Source of the DNA: an uncultured Muribaculaceae bacterium
GTDB taxonomy: Bacteria; Bacteroidota; Bacteroidia; Bacteroidales; Muribaculaceae
Length of the DNA stretch: 16,335 nucleotides
NCBI GenBank assembly: GCA_947177435.1
Contig: CAMWUM010000009.1
Location: 1 to 16,335, forward strand
Direction of reading: 5' to 3'
Below are positions 8,121 to 15,846 of this stretch, in pieces (the stretch's first letter is position 1; each line of letters begins with the position of its first letter). Under the pieces are notes generated by a model. The model made no database searches. It had not been told where the DNA came from and saw nothing but the letters and a program-made list of their open reading frames with translations. The translations under genes and the position numbers were made by a program.

Positions 8121-9650
8121 TTATTTCAGGGCCTTGTTGAGCATGTAGTACACCTCATTGACGCGCATTTCGCGCTTGAAGTTCTCGATGGTGGTGTTCT
8201 TGTCGATGTGGAGCATCTCGATGCCGGCGATTTCGGCGTAGTCCTCCCAGTACTCGGGGGTGATGGAGTAGCTGAAGCAAGAGTGGTGGGTGCCGCCGGC
8301 GAGGATCCACGCGCCAGCGCCGACCTCGAAGTTGGGCTGGGGAATCCAGAGGGCAGAAGCGACGGGAAGCTTGGGCAGGGGCTTGCTCTTGATGCACTCC
8401 ACGTCGTTGACGATCAGGCGGAAGCGGTTGCCCATGTCGACAACGGTGGCAGTGACGCCGGCGCCGGGCTTGGAGGTGAACACCAGGCGGGCGGTCTGAG
8501 CCTTGCGGATGCCGATGCCGAGGTGGTGCACCTCGAGGCGTGGCTTCTCCTCAGCGATGAGGGGGCAAACCTCGAGCATGTGGGCCTGGAGGATTGAGCT
8601 GTTCTTGCCGTCGAAATTGAGAGTGTAGTCCTCCAGGAACGAGCATCCGCCGTCGAGGCCCTGGTTCATGTACCAGAGGGTGCGGTAGAGAGCGGCGCTC
8701 TTCCAGTCGCCCTCGGCGCCGAAGCCGTAGCCCTCGGCCATGAGGCGCTGCGAAGCGAGGCCAGGGATCTGGTCGAAGCCGACGAAGTGGGGATCGTTGA
8801 TGTCGGCGGTGCCGAGGTCGTCGAAGTTGGTGGTAAAGCCCTTAGCGCCCTTCTCGACGAGGCATGCGCGGATGGCGAGCTCGGCCTTGGCGGCGTTGCG
8901 GATCACCTTGTCGTCCTTGGTCAGGCCCTGGGGCACGGCGTAGAGTTCGAAGTATTCGTCGACGATGGCGTCAACGGCAGAGTCATCGACATTCTTGTAG
9001 TACTCCATCAGCTCGCTGACGGGGCAGTAGTCGACATGGTAGCCCATGCGGAGCTCGGCCTCTACCTTGTCGCCGTCGGTAACGGCCACGTTGTTCATCT
9101 GGTCGCCGAAGCGGATGATGAGCATGTCCTGAGCGTCGGCCCAAGCAGCAGCCACGCGGCTCCATACGGCGATGCGCTCCTGAGTGTTCTTGTCCTGCCA
9201 GTAGCCGACAACCACCTTGCGGGGGATGCGCATGCGCGAGCAGATGTGGCCGAACTCGCGGTCGCCGTGGGCGCTCTGGTTGAGGTTCATGAAGTCCATG
9301 TCCATGGTGTCCCAGGGTATCTCGGCGTTGTACTGGGTGTGGAGGTGGAGCAGGGGCTTGTGGAGCTGCTGCAGGCCGTGGATCCACATCTTGGCGGGCG
9401 AGAAGGTGTGCATCCAGGTGATGATGCCCACGCACTTTTCGTCGTTGCTGGCTGCCTTCATTACAGCCTCGACCTCCTTTGAGGAGTTGGCCGTGCCTTT
9501 GTAAACTATCTTGATGGGGAGGTTGCTTGACTTGTTGAGGCCGTCCACCATTTCTTTAGAGTGGGAGTCGACAGCGACCACTGCGTCGCCGCCGTAGAGA
9601 AGCTGGGCACCAGTGACCCACCAAATCTCGAGATCGTCAAAAGTTGTCAT
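8121..9650 (-). CDS. araA: L-arabinose isomerase
   Basis: A 509-residue cytoplasmic enzyme that interconverts L-arabinose and L-ribulose, the first catabolic step. Length matches the family (about 500). The start MTTFDDLEIWWVTGAQLLYG is typical of AraA. Metal and catalytic residues known from E. coli AraA are all present: E306 in MAEGYGFGAEGDW (304-316), E340 in FLEDYTLNF (338-346), H357 in QAHMLEVCP (355-363) and the GGTHH pair at 452-456. The sequence DMDFMNLNQSAHGDREFG (117-134) is also a family signature. It lies 18 bases downstream of araD and 2 bases upstream of the kinase gene. The leader is A/T-rich without a Shine-Dalgarno sequence. Identification is secure. Confidence 0.98.
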   Translation of the reverse strand: MTTFDDLEIWWVTGAQLLYGGDAVVAVDSHSKEMVDGLNKSSNLPIKIVYKGTANSSKEVEAVMKAASNDEKCVGIITWMHTFSPAKMWIHGLQQLHKPLLHLHTQYNAEIPWDTMDMDFMNLNQSAHGDREFGHICSRMRIPRKVVVGYWQDKNTQERIAVWSRVAAAWADAQDMLIIRFGDQMNNVAVTDGDKVEAELRMGYHVDYCPVSELMEYYKNVDDSAVDAIVDEYFELYAVPQGLTKDDKVIRNAAKAELAIRACLVEKGAKGFTTNFDDLGTADINDPHFVGFDQIPGLASQRLMAEGYGFGAEGDWKSAALYRTLWYMNQGLDGGCSFLEDYTLNFDGKNSSILQAHMLEVCPLIAEEKPRLEVHHLGIGIRKAQTARLVFTSKPGAGVTATVVDMGNRFRLIVNDVECIKSKPLPKLPVASALWIPQPNFEVGAGAWILAGGTHHSCFSYSITPEYWEDYAEIAGIEMLHIDKNTTIENFKREMRVNEVYYMLNKALK

Positions 9651-9668
9651 ATCTGTTAGTTTTAGGAT

Positions 9669-10358
9669 TTATTTCTTTTGTCCGTAATAGGCGTTGGGGC
9701 CGTGTTTGCGGCTGAAGTGCTTTTCGATGAGCAGGGGGTTCATCGTGAGCGAGGGGTTGACCGAGTAAGCGATGAAGGCCATCTTGGCCACTTGCTCCAT
9801 CACCACGGCGTTGTGCACGGCGTCGTGGGCGTCCTTGCCCCAGGCGAAGGGGCCGTGGTTCTTGACCAGCACGCCGGGGGTGTGCACGGGGTTGATGCCC
9901 TCGAAGCGCTTGATGATGACGTTGCCGGTCTCAAGCTCGTAGGCGCCCTTGACCTCTGCCTCGGTCATATCGTCGGTGCAGGGGATGGCATCGTGGAAAT
10001 AGTCGGCGTGGGTGGTGCCGATGTTGGGGATGTCCTTGCCGGCCTGGGCCCAGGCGGTGGCGTAGGTGGAGTGGGTGTGCACCACGCCGCCGATTTCGGG
10101 GAAAGCCTTGTAGAGAGCCAGGTGGGTGGGAGTGTCTGACGAGGGGCGGAGGTCGCCTTCGACCACGTTGCCGTCGAGGTCGACGACTACCATGTCGCTG
10201 GCCTTCATCGTGTCGTAGTCGACGCCGCTTGGCTTGATGACTACGAGGCCCGATGCGCGGTCGATGCCGCTGACATTGCCCCAGGTGAATATTACCAGTC
10301 CGTGCTTCACCAGGTCGAGGTTGGCGCGGAACACTTTTTCTTTCAGATCTTCTAACAT
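9669..10358 (-). CDS. araD: L-ribulose-5-phosphate 4-epimerase
   Basis: A 229-residue class II aldolase-fold enzyme (E. coli AraD has 231). It converts L-ribulose 5-phosphate to D-xylulose 5-phosphate for the pentose phosphate pathway. Zinc ligands and catalytic residues align with E. coli: D75 in RPSSDTPTH (71-79), H94 and H96 in [11 protein letters not shown] (93-103), D119 in THADYFHDA (116-124), H168 in KNHGPFAWG (166-174), and a C-terminal Tyr in NAYYGQ (222-227). [10 protein letters not shown] (24-33) is the usual phosphate-binding region. It lies third in the operon, 61 bases after the symporter gene, and is preceded by a strong hairpin that may set its expression relative to the transporter. 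Related sugar-phosphate epimerases (UlaF, SgbE) are possible, but the araA neighbour decides for AraD. Confidence 0.96.
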   Translation of the reverse strand: MLEDLKEKVFRANLDLVKHGLVIFTWGNVSGIDRASGLVVIKPSGVDYDTMKASDMVVVDLDGNVVEGDLRPSSDTPTHLALYKAFPEIGGVVHTHSTYATAWAQAGKDIPNIGTTHADYFHDAIPCTDDMTEAEVKGAYELETGNVIIKRFEGINPVHTPGVLVKNHGPFAWGKDAHDAVHNAVVMEQVAKMAFIAYSVNPSLTMNPLLIEKHFSRKHGPNAYYGQKK

Positions 10359-10379
10359 ATTTCGTATATGTATTAATAA

Positions 10380-10411
10380 GAAAGCATAGAGCCGGCAGGC
10401 CCTATGCTTTC
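10380..10411 (-). promoter_or_regulatory. Strong intercistronic hairpin between symporter gene and araD
   Basis: In the minus-strand transcript GAAAGCATAGGGCC pairs with GGCTCTATGCTTTC around the loop UGCC. This is a 14-bp stem with one G-U pair. It begins 8 bases after the symporter stop and ends 21 bases before the araD ATG. The bases after it read UUAUUAAUA, only a weak U tract, so it could be a leaky terminator, a processing site or a 3'-end stabiliser. No clear promoter fits in the short space after it. Confidence 0.7.
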
Positions 10412-10419
10412 GGAGGTTT

Positions 10420-12117
10420 TTACCAGAAGTACCAGTAGAATGCGGCGGTGATGCCGAGGATGATTACGGTGTGGATGATGTCCCAATGGTTCCAGCTGGC
10501 ACGGGTAACTGCGCGCTGCTCGGGAGTTGAAGTGCCGAACACGAGGCCCTGAATCTTCTCGGGCGACGGAGCCTTGGTGAAGAGGCTGACCACGAATACC
10601 ACTGCGAGGCAGACAACGAGCATCCAGCCACAGAAGAAGAGCCAGTTATAATCGTAGAAGAGCGACTGGAACCAGTTGCCGCCGCCTGCGCCTTGCTCCA
10701 GGCCGAGGACGCCGCCGTAGTAAACCTTGGCGCCGAGGCGAACCAGGCCGATGCCGAGACCGGCGATCAGGCCCCACATGCCGCCCTGTGCGGTGGCTCG
10801 CTTCCAGCAGATACCGAGCAGGAATGCAGCCGCGATGCCCGGAGCGAGCACTGACTGCACGTCTTGTAGGTAGAGGTAGAGCACGTCGCCGACCGAGCGC
10901 ATCACGGGAATCCAGAGGATGCCGAGAATCACGATGACGATAGTGGCCACCTGGCCGATGCGCACAAGCTTCTTGGGATCGGTCTTGGGCTTGTAGCGCT
11001 GGTAGAAGTCGATGGTGAAGAGGGCTGCCGATGAGTTGAAGAGTGAGGCGAGCGAGCTCATCAGGGCTGCGAGGATGCCGCAGACGATGAGGCCCTTGAC
11101 GCCGGCGGGCAGCAGCTTGGCCACGAGGGTGGGGAAGGCTGCGTCTGTCACGGCCTTGCCTGTCTCGGGATCGAGAGGCAGGAAGCTGCCTTGCGACTGA
11201 TGCAGGGCGAATGCGATCATGCCGGGGATGAGGAACAGGAACACGGGGAGGAGCTTGAGGTAAGCGCCGAAGATGGTGCCGCGGCGAGCTTCCTTCTCGT
11301 TCTTGCCCGAGAGGACGCGCTGCACGATGAACTGGTCGGTACACCAGTACCAGAAGCCGATTACCGCCGAGCCGATCAGGGCACCGAGCCAGGGATACTG
11401 GCCGTCGCGGTTGTCACGGATGAGGTTGGTCATGGTGTCGCCGTATTCGTTGACCTTGACGGCCGAGCAGACTTCCATCATCTTGTCCCAACCGCCGAGT
11501 TCGCGGAGGCCGAGCACGAGGATGATGAGTGAGCCGAGCAGCAGGATGGGGGTTTGAAGCACCGAGGTGTAGAGCACAGACTTCATGCCGCCGAAGATGG
11601 TGTAAAGCGCGGTGAGAAGCACGAGGCCGATGGCTGCGATCCAGAAGAAGTCGATGCCCCAGAGTTCGTCGATGCCAAACACCTGCTGGAACACCAGGCC
11701 GCCGGCGTATACGGTGACGGCCACCTTGGTGAGCACGTAGCTGATAAGCGAGATGACGGAGAGGATGGTGCGCGACTGCGGGTTGTAGCGCTTCTCGAGG
11801 AACTCAGGCATGGTGATGACCATGGAGCGCGAATAGAAGGGCACGAACACCCAGCCGAGGAGCAGGATCATCCAGCCCTGGATTTCCCAGTGGGCCATGG
11901 CCATGCCCGACGAAGCGCCGGAGCCGGCGAGGCCGATGAGGTGCTCAGATCCGATGTTGGAGGCGAAGATTGACGCGCCGATCGCAATCCAGGTCGCGTC
12001 CTTACCGCCGAGGAAGTAGTCCTCAGCGTTGCTTTGCTTTTGCTTCATTACCCACAGGATGATGCCTATGAGGGCAAGGAAGAATAGTCCGATGACTAAC
12101 CAGTCTAAAAATGCCAT
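10420..12117 (-). CDS. SGLT-type sodium/sugar symporter, likely L-arabinose importer
   Basis: A 565-residue integral inner-membrane protein of the solute:sodium symporter (SSS) family with about 14 hydrophobic segments. Family marks are the N-terminal [19 protein letters not shown] helix, [20 protein letters not shown] (31-50) followed at once by [17 protein letters not shown], which corresponds to the first sodium/sugar helix of vSGLT. Also present are [19 protein letters not shown], the sugar-site segment [19 protein letters not shown], and the sodium-site helix [20 protein letters not shown]. These match the sugar-transporting SGLT branch rather than proline or pantothenate carriers. It sits between the mutarotase and araD genes, so L-arabinose is the likely substrate, although specificity cannot be read from sequence. 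It starts 37 bases after the mutarotase stop. I assign no symbol because names vary (araP or araT in some Bacteroides work). Confidence 0.9.
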   Translation of the reverse strand: MAFLDWLVIGLFFLALIGIILWVMKQKQSNAEDYFLGGKDATWIAIGASIFASNIGSEHLIGLAGSGASSGMAMAHWEIQGWMILLLGWVFVPFYSRSMVITMPEFLEKRYNPQSRTILSVISLISYVLTKVAVTVYAGGLVFQQVFGIDELWGIDFFWIAAIGLVLLTALYTIFGGMKSVLYTSVLQTPILLLGSLIILVLGLRELGGWDKMMEVCSAVKVNEYGDTMTNLIRDNRDGQYPWLGALIGSAVIGFWYWCTDQFIVQRVLSGKNEKEARRGTIFGAYLKLLPVFLFLIPGMIAFALHQSQGSFLPLDPETGKAVTDAAFPTLVAKLLPAGVKGLIVCGILAALMSSLASLFNSSAALFTIDFYQRYKPKTDPKKLVRIGQVATIVIVILGILWIPVMRSVGDVLYLYLQDVQSVLAPGIAAAFLLGICWKRATAQGGMWGLIAGLGIGLVRLGAKVYYGGVLGLEQGAGGGNWFQSLFYDYNWLFFCGWMLVVCLAVVFVVSLFTKAPSPEKIQGLVFGTSTPEQRAVTRASWNHWDIIHTVIILGITAAFYWYFW

Positions 12118-12154
12118 AGGATTAATTTATGATTTATGTTTTTGATTAGGCGGA

Positions 12155-13363
12155 TTATTCAGCCTCAGCAATGCCAAACTTGTAGACGCAGTGGCTGTCG
12201 TAGGTTTGGCCGGGCTCGAGGATGGTCGAGGGGAAGTCGGGGTGGTTGGGGCTGTCAGGATAGTGCTGGGTCTCGAGGCAGAGGCCTGCGCGTTTGTTGT
12301 AAGTCTTGCCGCCCTTGGTGCCCTTGGCCGAGCCGTCGAGGAAGTTGCCGGAGTAAACCTGGATGCCGGGCTCGTTGGTGTAGACGGTGAGGGTGATGCC
12401 GGTGACTGGCGAGGTGACGATAGCTGCGGGAGCGGAGTCGTCGCCTGCGTAGTCGAGCACCCAGTTGTGGTCGTAGCCGCCGCCGTAGACGATCTGCTGG
12501 TGGTCAGAGTTGATGTCCTGAGCGATGGTCTTGGGCAGCGTGAAGTCAAATGGTGCGTTGTCCTTGACCGAAGCAATTTCGCCGGTGGGGATGAAAGTGG
12601 AGTCGACGGGAGTGAAGTTGCCGGCCATCAGCTCCAGGGTGCAGTTGGTGATGTCTGTTTCGGGGTCGCCGTTGAGGTTGAAGTAAGAGTGGTTGGTCAT
12701 GTTGAGCGGGGTTGCGGCATCGGTCACGGCCTCGTAGCGGATGTCGAGGGCGTTGTCGGGCAGGAGGGTGTAGATTACCTTAGCCTCGACGTTGCCGGGG
12801 AAGTTGCCGTCGCCTTCGGGCGAGTTCATCACGAGCACCAGGTGGTTGCTGTCAGCCTCGAGCACCTCGTAGGGCTTGTACTGCCATCCCTTGAAGCCGC
12901 CGTGCAGGTGGTGGAGGAAGCGGTCGTCGGCGCCGGTGGCGTTGGGGTTGCGCACGTTGTTGCGCTCGAGCTGATACTCGGTGTCGCCGATGGAGAATTT
13001 GCCGTCCTTGATGCGGTTGGCGTATCGGCCGATGGCGGCGCCGAAGTCGGAGGGGTTGTGCTCGCGGTCGGCGTAGGCCTGCACGTTGTCAAAACCGAGC
13101 ACAACGTCCTGGAAGTTGCCGTCCTTGTCGGGGACCATGATTGACACGATGCGGCCGCCGAAGTTGGTGACGCACACCTCCATGCCGTTTTCGTTGGCGA
13201 GGGTGTACAGCGCCACGGGCACGTCGTCGATAGTGTCTACGAAATTTTCAGGGTTGAGGCCCGACTTAGTCAGGGCGACATCCTCTTTGCTGTTGCCGTT
13301 GGATCCGCAGGCGGTGGCCAGGGCCATTGCGGCGGCAAAGATCGGAAGGTGGTAAAGCTTCAT
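12155..13363 (-). CDS. galM: Lipoprotein aldose 1-epimerase (sugar mutarotase)
   Basis: A 402-residue mutarotase that interconverts alpha and beta anomers of aldoses. The start is placed at 13363, giving MKLYHLPIFAAAMALATAC, a lipoprotein signal peptide with Cys19 as the lipidation site. An in-frame ATG 38 codons further upstream would bury this signal and overlap the promoter. Catalytic residues match GalM: H225 in TNHSYFNLNG (223-232) as acid, and E364 in LETQHYPDSPNHP (363-375) as base. GRYANRI (112-118), HHLHGG (151-156) and YDHNWVLD (297-304) are also typical. Lipidation places it in the periplasm or at a membrane surface, where it would equilibrate arabinose anomers before uptake by the adjacent symporter. 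It is the first gene of the operon. The true substrate is probably L-arabinose, so the galM symbol is by family only. Confidence 0.92.
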   Translation of the reverse strand: MKLYHLPIFAAAMALATACGSNGNSKEDVALTKSGLNPENFVDTIDDVPVALYTLANENGMEVCVTNFGGRIVSIMVPDKDGNFQDVVLGFDNVQAYADREHNPSDFGAAIGRYANRIKDGKFSIGDTEYQLERNNVRNPNATGADDRFLHHLHGGFKGWQYKPYEVLEADSNHLVLVMNSPEGDGNFPGNVEAKVIYTLLPDNALDIRYEAVTDAATPLNMTNHSYFNLNGDPETDITNCTLELMAGNFTPVDSTFIPTGEIASVKDNAPFDFTLPKTIAQDINSDHQQIVYGGGYDHNWVLDYAGDDSAPAAIVTSPVTGITLTVYTNEPGIQVYSGNFLDGSAKGTKGGKTYNKRAGLCLETQHYPDSPNHPDFPSTILEPGQTYDSHCVYKFGIAEAE

Positions 13364-13452
13364 TTTCTTGTGGTATTTTACAAGGTAACTTATTAATGTT
13401 TCTAAATAGGACTCTGTATATGAGCGGGCGCATGGCGCTCGGTTTGAACGTG

Positions 13453-13460
13453 CAAATATA
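13453..13460 (-). promoter_or_regulatory. Candidate -7 box of the arabinose operon
   Basis: The minus strand reads TATATTTG here, a match to TAnnTTTG. No good TTTG lies 19 to 21 bases upstream, so the -33 half is weak. That would suit an activator-dependent promoter, which is inference. The start would lie near 13446, with a leader of about 83 bases to the ATG at 13363. Confidence 0.45.
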
Positions 13461-13596
13461 GCGAAAATATTTAACAATCATTCAGATTATCCGATTTAAT
13501 CCGCAACACAGCGTTAAATTTAACCTTTATTAAGCAATTGTGGACAGTTTAGCATAATTTATAAGGAATATGGGCGTGCGGCAAAGAAAAAAGCGC

Positions 13597-13604
13597 TAAT
13601 TTTG
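13597..13604 (+). promoter_or_regulatory. Candidate -7 box of relA
   Basis: TAATTTTG matches TAnnTTTG on the plus strand, with transcription expected near 13611 and a leader of about 28 bases before the ATG at 13639. The -33 position has no clear TTTG, so the prediction rests on the -7 box and its location. Confidence 0.45.
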
Positions 13605-13638
13605 GCGGTTAATAATTACGACACATTTTCCGACAAGC

Positions 13639-15846
13639 ATGGCCCAAGGATATTTTAACGACGACGAGAAGAGGCAGGTGCCTGCCCTGTGCCGCGAGTT
13701 GATGGCCCACTTAGGCGATCTGGCGCGGCCCGGCGACTTCCGCAAGGTGAAGTCGCTGATAACAAAGGCGGTGGAGGAAGACCATTGTGCCCGTGACCGA
13801 TACGGCATCAACCCAGTGGTCCATAGTCTGCGTACGGCGTTGCTGCTATGCCAGAAGGTGAGCCCCGACCGCAGCATGGCTATCGCCATTATGCTGGGCG
13901 TCTTGGTGCGTGCCGACTACATAAGTGAGGAGGAACTCGGCCAGGAGTGGGGCGACGACGTGCTGCGTCTGCTGCATGGCCTGCGCAAGGTGTCAGAACT
14001 CTACGCCAAGCAGGCGGCCATGGAGAGCGACAATTTCCGCAAGCTGCTGCTGGCCTTCGCTAAGGACATACGCGTGATTATCATAATGATAGTCGACCGC
14101 ACGGCCCTGATGCGCGCCATCAATCACCACCCCAACGACAAGTTCGTGCACGACGTGGCCTACGAGGCTAACTACCTCTACGCCCCGCTGGCCCACCGCC
14201 TGGGCCTATACCAGGTGAAGCAGGAACTTGAGGATCTGTCGCTCAAATACACAAACCGTGAGAAATACACCGAGATAGCCCACAAGCTCAACCAGAAAAA
14301 GGCCGAACGCGACGAGTACATCGCAGCGTTCATCGCGCCCATTAAGGCCAAGCTTGAGGCCGAGGGCTACGACTTTGAAATCAAGGGCCGCCCCAAGTCG
14401 ATCTATTCGATTTGGAACAAGATGCGCAAGCAGAAGAACGATGTCGAGGACATCTTCGACCTCTTCGCCATCCGCATCGTGCTCGACGTGCCCCTCGACA
14501 AGGAGAAGCCCGCTTGCTGGAACGTATATTCCATCATAACAGACATGTACCAGCCCAATCCGGCGCGCTGGAAGGACTGGATTACCATACCCAAGAGCAA
14601 CGGCTACGAGTCGCTGCACATCACCGTTTACGGCCCCGGAGGCCGCTGGGTGGAGGTGCAGATTCGCACGCGCCGCATGGACGAAATCGCCGAAAAGGGC
14701 CTCGCCGCACACTGGAAATACAAGGGCGGAAAGAGTGAGAATGACCTGGACAAGTGGATGAACAACGTGCGCGACATCCTCGAGACGGCCGAGACAGGCC
14801 CGATGGAGCTGATGAAGAACCTGGACATGGACGTATACGAAAAGGAGGTGTTCGTGTTCACGCCGAAGGGCGACCTCTACAAGCTGCCCCAGGGCGCCAC
14901 GCTGCTCGATTTCGCCTTCAACATCCACTCCAACCTCGGCTGCAAGTGCACTGGCGGCAAGGTAAACGGGCGCAACCAGAAGCTCAACTACAAGTTGCGC
15001 TCGGGCGACACCGTCGAAATCCTCACCTCGTCGACCCAAAAGCCCAAGCAAGACTGGCTCAACTTCACCGTCACCTCAAAGGCGCGCAACAAGATACGCG
15101 TGTCGATCAAGGAGCAGGAGTCTTCCTCGGCCGACCTGGGCAAGGAATTGCTGCAGAGGCGAATGAAGAACCGCAAACTCGAGTTTGACGAGGGTTTGGT
15201 GGCGAAACTCATCAAGAAGTCGGGCTACAAGACCACCACCGACTTCTATCAGGCCCTGGCCAATGGCGAACTCGACGTCAACGCTGCCATCGACGGATAC
15301 CTCGACATCGAGCGCAAGGCTGCCGAGACGCCCAAAAGCGTGTCGGCCGGCGAGTACGTGATGCAGCAGACGCTCGACGACAGCCAACCCCTGTCGGCTG
15401 ACGGCCCGGTGGTGATTGGCTCGGGCGTCAAGGGCATCGACTTCAAATTTGCCAAGTGCTGCAACCCGATCTACGGCGACGACGTGTTCGGCTTCATCTC
15501 GTCGATGGGCACGGTCAAGATACACCGCACCGACTGCCCCAACGCGGCCAACATACGCGCCAAGTACCCGTACCGCGTGATCCGCACGCAGTGGTCGGGC
15601 AAGGTGGGCGGACAGTTCGCCGCCACGCTGCGTATCGTCGGACGCGACGACATCGGCATCGTAACCAACATAACATCAATCATCAACAAAGAAAAAGACG
15701 TGGCCCTTCGCAATATCTCGATTGATTCCGACGACGGCCTCTTCCAGGGCTATCTCGTGGTCGGCGTCAACGATACCAAGAGCCTCGACCAGCTGATTAA
15801 GAAACTTAAAACCGTGAAAGGAGTGAAAGATGTGCAACGCAATTAG
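13639..15846 (+). CDS. relA: RelA/SpoT homologue, (p)ppGpp synthetase with degenerate hydrolase site
   Basis: A 735-residue long RSH protein of the stringent response, transferring pyrophosphate from ATP to GDP or GTP on starved ribosomes. The HD-fold region is about 45-190. The synthetase domain (about 240-365) has GRPKSIYSIWNKM (250-262), DLFAIRIVLD (274-283), IPKSNGYESLHITVYGP (317-333) and VEVQIRT (338-344). The TGS domain starts at EVFVFTPKGDLYKLPQGAT (403-421). A zinc-finger-type region has CC (607-608), H629 and C633 in CCNPIYGDDVFGFI to IHRTDCPN. An ACT domain ends the protein (about 660-735). By eye against Rel of Streptococcus, H53 is kept as H62, but HDxxED becomes LGVLVR (86-91) and DRLHNM becomes DRTALM (153-158). 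Hydrolase activity is therefore unlikely. A separate bifunctional SpoT elsewhere is expected, as other Bacteroidetes carry two RSH genes. Confidence 0.95.
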   Translation: MAQGYFNDDEKRQVPALCRELMAHLGDLARPGDFRKVKSLITKAVEEDHCARDRYGINPVVHSLRTALLLCQKVSPDRSMAIAIMLGVLVRADYISEEELGQEWGDDVLRLLHGLRKVSELYAKQAAMESDNFRKLLLAFAKDIRVIIIMIVDRTALMRAINHHPNDKFVHDVAYEANYLYAPLAHRLGLYQVKQELEDLSLKYTNREKYTEIAHKLNQKKAERDEYIAAFIAPIKAKLEAEGYDFEIKGRPKSIYSIWNKMRKQKNDVEDIFDLFAIRIVLDVPLDKEKPACWNVYSIITDMYQPNPARWKDWITIPKSNGYESLHITVYGPGGRWVEVQIRTRRMDEIAEKGLAAHWKYKGGKSENDLDKWMNNVRDILETAETGPMELMKNLDMDVYEKEVFVFTPKGDLYKLPQGATLLDFAFNIHSNLGCKCTGGKVNGRNQKLNYKLRSGDTVEILTSSTQKPKQDWLNFTVTSKARNKIRVSIKEQESSSADLGKELLQRRMKNRKLEFDEGLVAKLIKKSGYKTTTDFYQALANGELDVNAAIDGYLDIERKAAETPKSVSAGEYVMQQTLDDSQPLSADGPVVIGSGVKGIDFKFAKCCNPIYGDDVFGFISSMGTVKIHRTDCPNAANIRAKYPYRVIRTQWSGKVGGQFAATLRIVGRDDIGIVTNITSIINKEKDVALRNISIDSDDGLFQGYLVVGVNDTKSLDQLIKKLKTVKGVKDVQRN
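15817..15823 (+). promoter_or_regulatory. Shine-Dalgarno-like site for the overlapping lipoprotein gene
   Basis: AAAGGAG lies 6 bases before the ATG at 15830, inside the last codons of relA. Most starts in this window have A/T-rich leaders without such a motif, so this purine run stands out and supports the chosen start. It also encodes relA residues, so chance cannot be excluded. Confidence 0.5.

Larger units (their letters stand above)
13364..13638. other. Divergent intergenic region between arabinose operon and relA
   Basis: This 275-bp region has no supported gene. It turns sharply A/T-rich compared with its flanks. It holds the predicted promoters of both neighbours, the 12-bp perfect palindrome GTTAAATTTAAC at 13513-13524, and a short inverted repeat (GAGCG, 9 bases, CGCTC) at 13422-13440, inside the expected leader of the mutarotase transcript. 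Since no regulator gene is inside the operon, an operator for an arabinose regulator would be expected in this stretch, but none is recognisable with certainty. Confidence 0.7.

Noticed and set aside
10380..10411. Intrinsic terminator ending the operon after the symporter gene
   Set aside because: The U tract is interrupted (UUAUUAAUA), and no promoter is visible in the 21 bases before araD. Full termination would leave araD, araA and the kinase without a transcript.
12191..13144. A 317-codon plus-strand open frame opposite the mutarotase gene
   Set aside because: It is Val/Gly-rich low complexity and antisense to a gene with intact catalytic motifs. It has no promoter or leader of its own.
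13364..13477. Upstream in-frame ATG at 13477 for the mutarotase
   Set aside because: It would add 38 residues before a clear lipoprotein signal peptide and would overlap the predicted promoter box at 13453-13460. The start at 13363 is preferred.
14206..15051. A 281-codon minus-strand open frame inside relA
   Set aside because: It is the antisense of the conserved synthetase and TGS domains and has no family motif. It is explained by codon bias of relA.
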